Part shown: positions 11,798 to 12,493 of the stretch, piece by piece
Numbering within the stretch: position 1 is the stretch's first letter
Layout of the letters: each line of letters starts with the position of its first letter
Assembly: GCA_964457365.1 (NCBI GenBank)
Contig: CAYWFP010000106.1
Coordinates: 1-12,493 of the forward strand
DNA from: CAYWFP01 sp964457365
GTDB taxonomy: Bacteria > Planctomycetota > SZUA-567
Length of the DNA: 12,493 bases
Direction: 5' to 3'
Translations under genes and position numbers: made by a program
Notes under the pieces: generated by a model
Told to the model about the DNA's origin: nothing
Databases searched by the model: none
The model's input: only the letters and a program-made list of their open reading frames with translations

Positions 11798-12493
11798 ATG
11801 TACTCTCCCGCACGCGCGGACTTTCTCCAAATCTCTCGACGTGGCAAACTGGTGCCGGTCTATCGCCAACTCATGGGAGATATGCTGACGCCGGTCCTGG
11901 CGTATGCTCGTCTGACAGGAGAAGGACCGGCATTTCTTCTGGAGTCGGTCACCGGCGGAGAAAAGATCGGGCGCTACAGCTTTCTCGGCGTGAACCCGAC
12001 AACGATCTTCCGTGCGAGCGAACTCCGCGATGGCCGATCGACCATCGATATCATTCATCCCGCCGACGGCGAGATTCGCACTGTCGAGACAATCGATCCG
12101 CTCGACGAGCTGGATAAGCTGATGCGCACATACGAAGCGATTCACCTGCCGGAGTTGCCCCGCTTTTCAGGCGGCGCGGTCGGGTATTTCAGCTACGATG
12201 TCGTACGTACGGTCGAGAACCTGCCGCATCCGCCGAAACGCTCGCTCGGGCTTCCCGAGATCTACCTCGGCATCTACGATGCCATGCTGATCTTCGATAA
12301 TGTCAACAAAACCTGCAAGGTCGTCGTTCATGCCGATTGTGGCGCTGACGAGCCCGCCAACGCCTACGAGAAAGCCTGTGCGCGCATCGATATGTTGGTA
12401 GAGAAACTGCGCGCATCGGGGCCCTTGCCGGTGGACGAGGTGCCGCGGCCGCCGGCGAATCCGCCGACGGTAAGCAGTAACTTCACGCAGAGC
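11798..12493 (+). CDS. trpE: Anthranilate synthase component I, N-terminal part (truncated by window)
   Basis: The frame is open for 232 codons and continues past the window. The enzyme converts chorismate to anthranilate, using ammonia from the glutamine amidotransferase TrpG, as the first committed step of tryptophan synthesis. The visible part is the Anth_synt_I_N domain: PVYRQLMGDMLTPVLAYARL, the LLES motif (47-50) that contributes to feedback binding of tryptophan in known enzymes, RYSFLG (59-64), and GGAVGYFSYDVVR (125-137). The chorismate-binding domain lies outside the window. ATG 11798 has GAGGA 8 nt upstream. The LLES motif favours trpE over pabB, which is the main alternative. A separate promoter-like site precedes it. 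Confidence 0.9.
   Translation, partial: MYSPARADFLQISRRGKLVPVYRQLMGDMLTPVLAYARLTGEGPAFLLESVTGGEKIGRYSFLGVNPTTIFRASELRDGRSTIDIIHPADGEIRTVETIDPLDELDKLMRTYEAIHLPELPRFSGGAVGYFSYDVVRTVENLPHPPKRSLGLPEIYLGIYDAMLIFDNVNKTCKVVVHADCGADEPANAYEKACARIDMLVEKLRASGPLPVDEVPRPPANPPTVSSNFTQS

Overview
The window is GC-rich bacterial chromosomal DNA with dense coding in both orientations. Several genes look typical of the Planctomycetes-Verrucomicrobia-Lentisphaerae group or a neighbouring lineage such as Hydrogenedentes: a DUF1559/pseudopilin-like protein with an SNLKMIGL...YQNEYGG motif, planctomycete-style zinc ribbons, an excisionase-type HTH fused to a zinc ribbon, and a remnant of a WVTHSEIAHAV-type glycosidase. 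This placement is inference from protein style only. I see no rRNA, tRNA, CRISPR array, insertion sequence or phage gene.

Left part (114-2446, minus strand): a compact five-gene cluster read from one near-perfect sigma70-type promoter (TTGACA-18-TATAAT, 2417-2446). In transcription order it encodes an HTH/zinc-ribbon regulator, a 94-aa single-membrane-segment protein, a type I signal peptidase (ATGA overlap with the preceding gene), a 110-aa zinc-ribbon membrane protein and a pseudopilin-like membrane-anchored protein. An intrinsic terminator for the upstream TPR gene runs directly into the -35 box, and overlapping inverted repeats sit at the predicted transcription start.

Centre (2596-7653): a divergent pair with no function I can name. 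The minus-strand gene encodes a 732-aa protein with an N-terminal domain resembling an acyl/peptidyl carrier domain (without the attachment serine), an acidic linker, one membrane segment, a Pro/Glu-rich linker and seven consecutive 34-residue TPRs. The plus-strand gene encodes an 864-aa protein with an N-terminal zinc ribbon and a proline-free coiled coil of about 750 residues.

7654-8181 holds no intact gene. It contains a promoter-like site, the first 37 codons of a nucleoside hydrolase, and, overlapping it directly, the first ~60 codons of a glycoside-hydrolase-like gene: two truncated genes joined head to tail.

Right part: citrate synthase (minus, 8182-9597) with an internal insertion, a 293-bp divergent regulatory region rich in palindromes and phased repeats, a secreted 580-aa protein whose C-terminus has Cys/His/Asp spacing reminiscent of transglutaminase-like enzymes, and the first 232 codons of anthranilate synthase component I (trpE), which runs off the window.

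The best candidates for something undescribed are the carrier-like/TPR plus zinc-ribbon/coiled-coil divergent pair and the signal-peptidase/pseudopilin cluster. No known defence or mobile system is visible.
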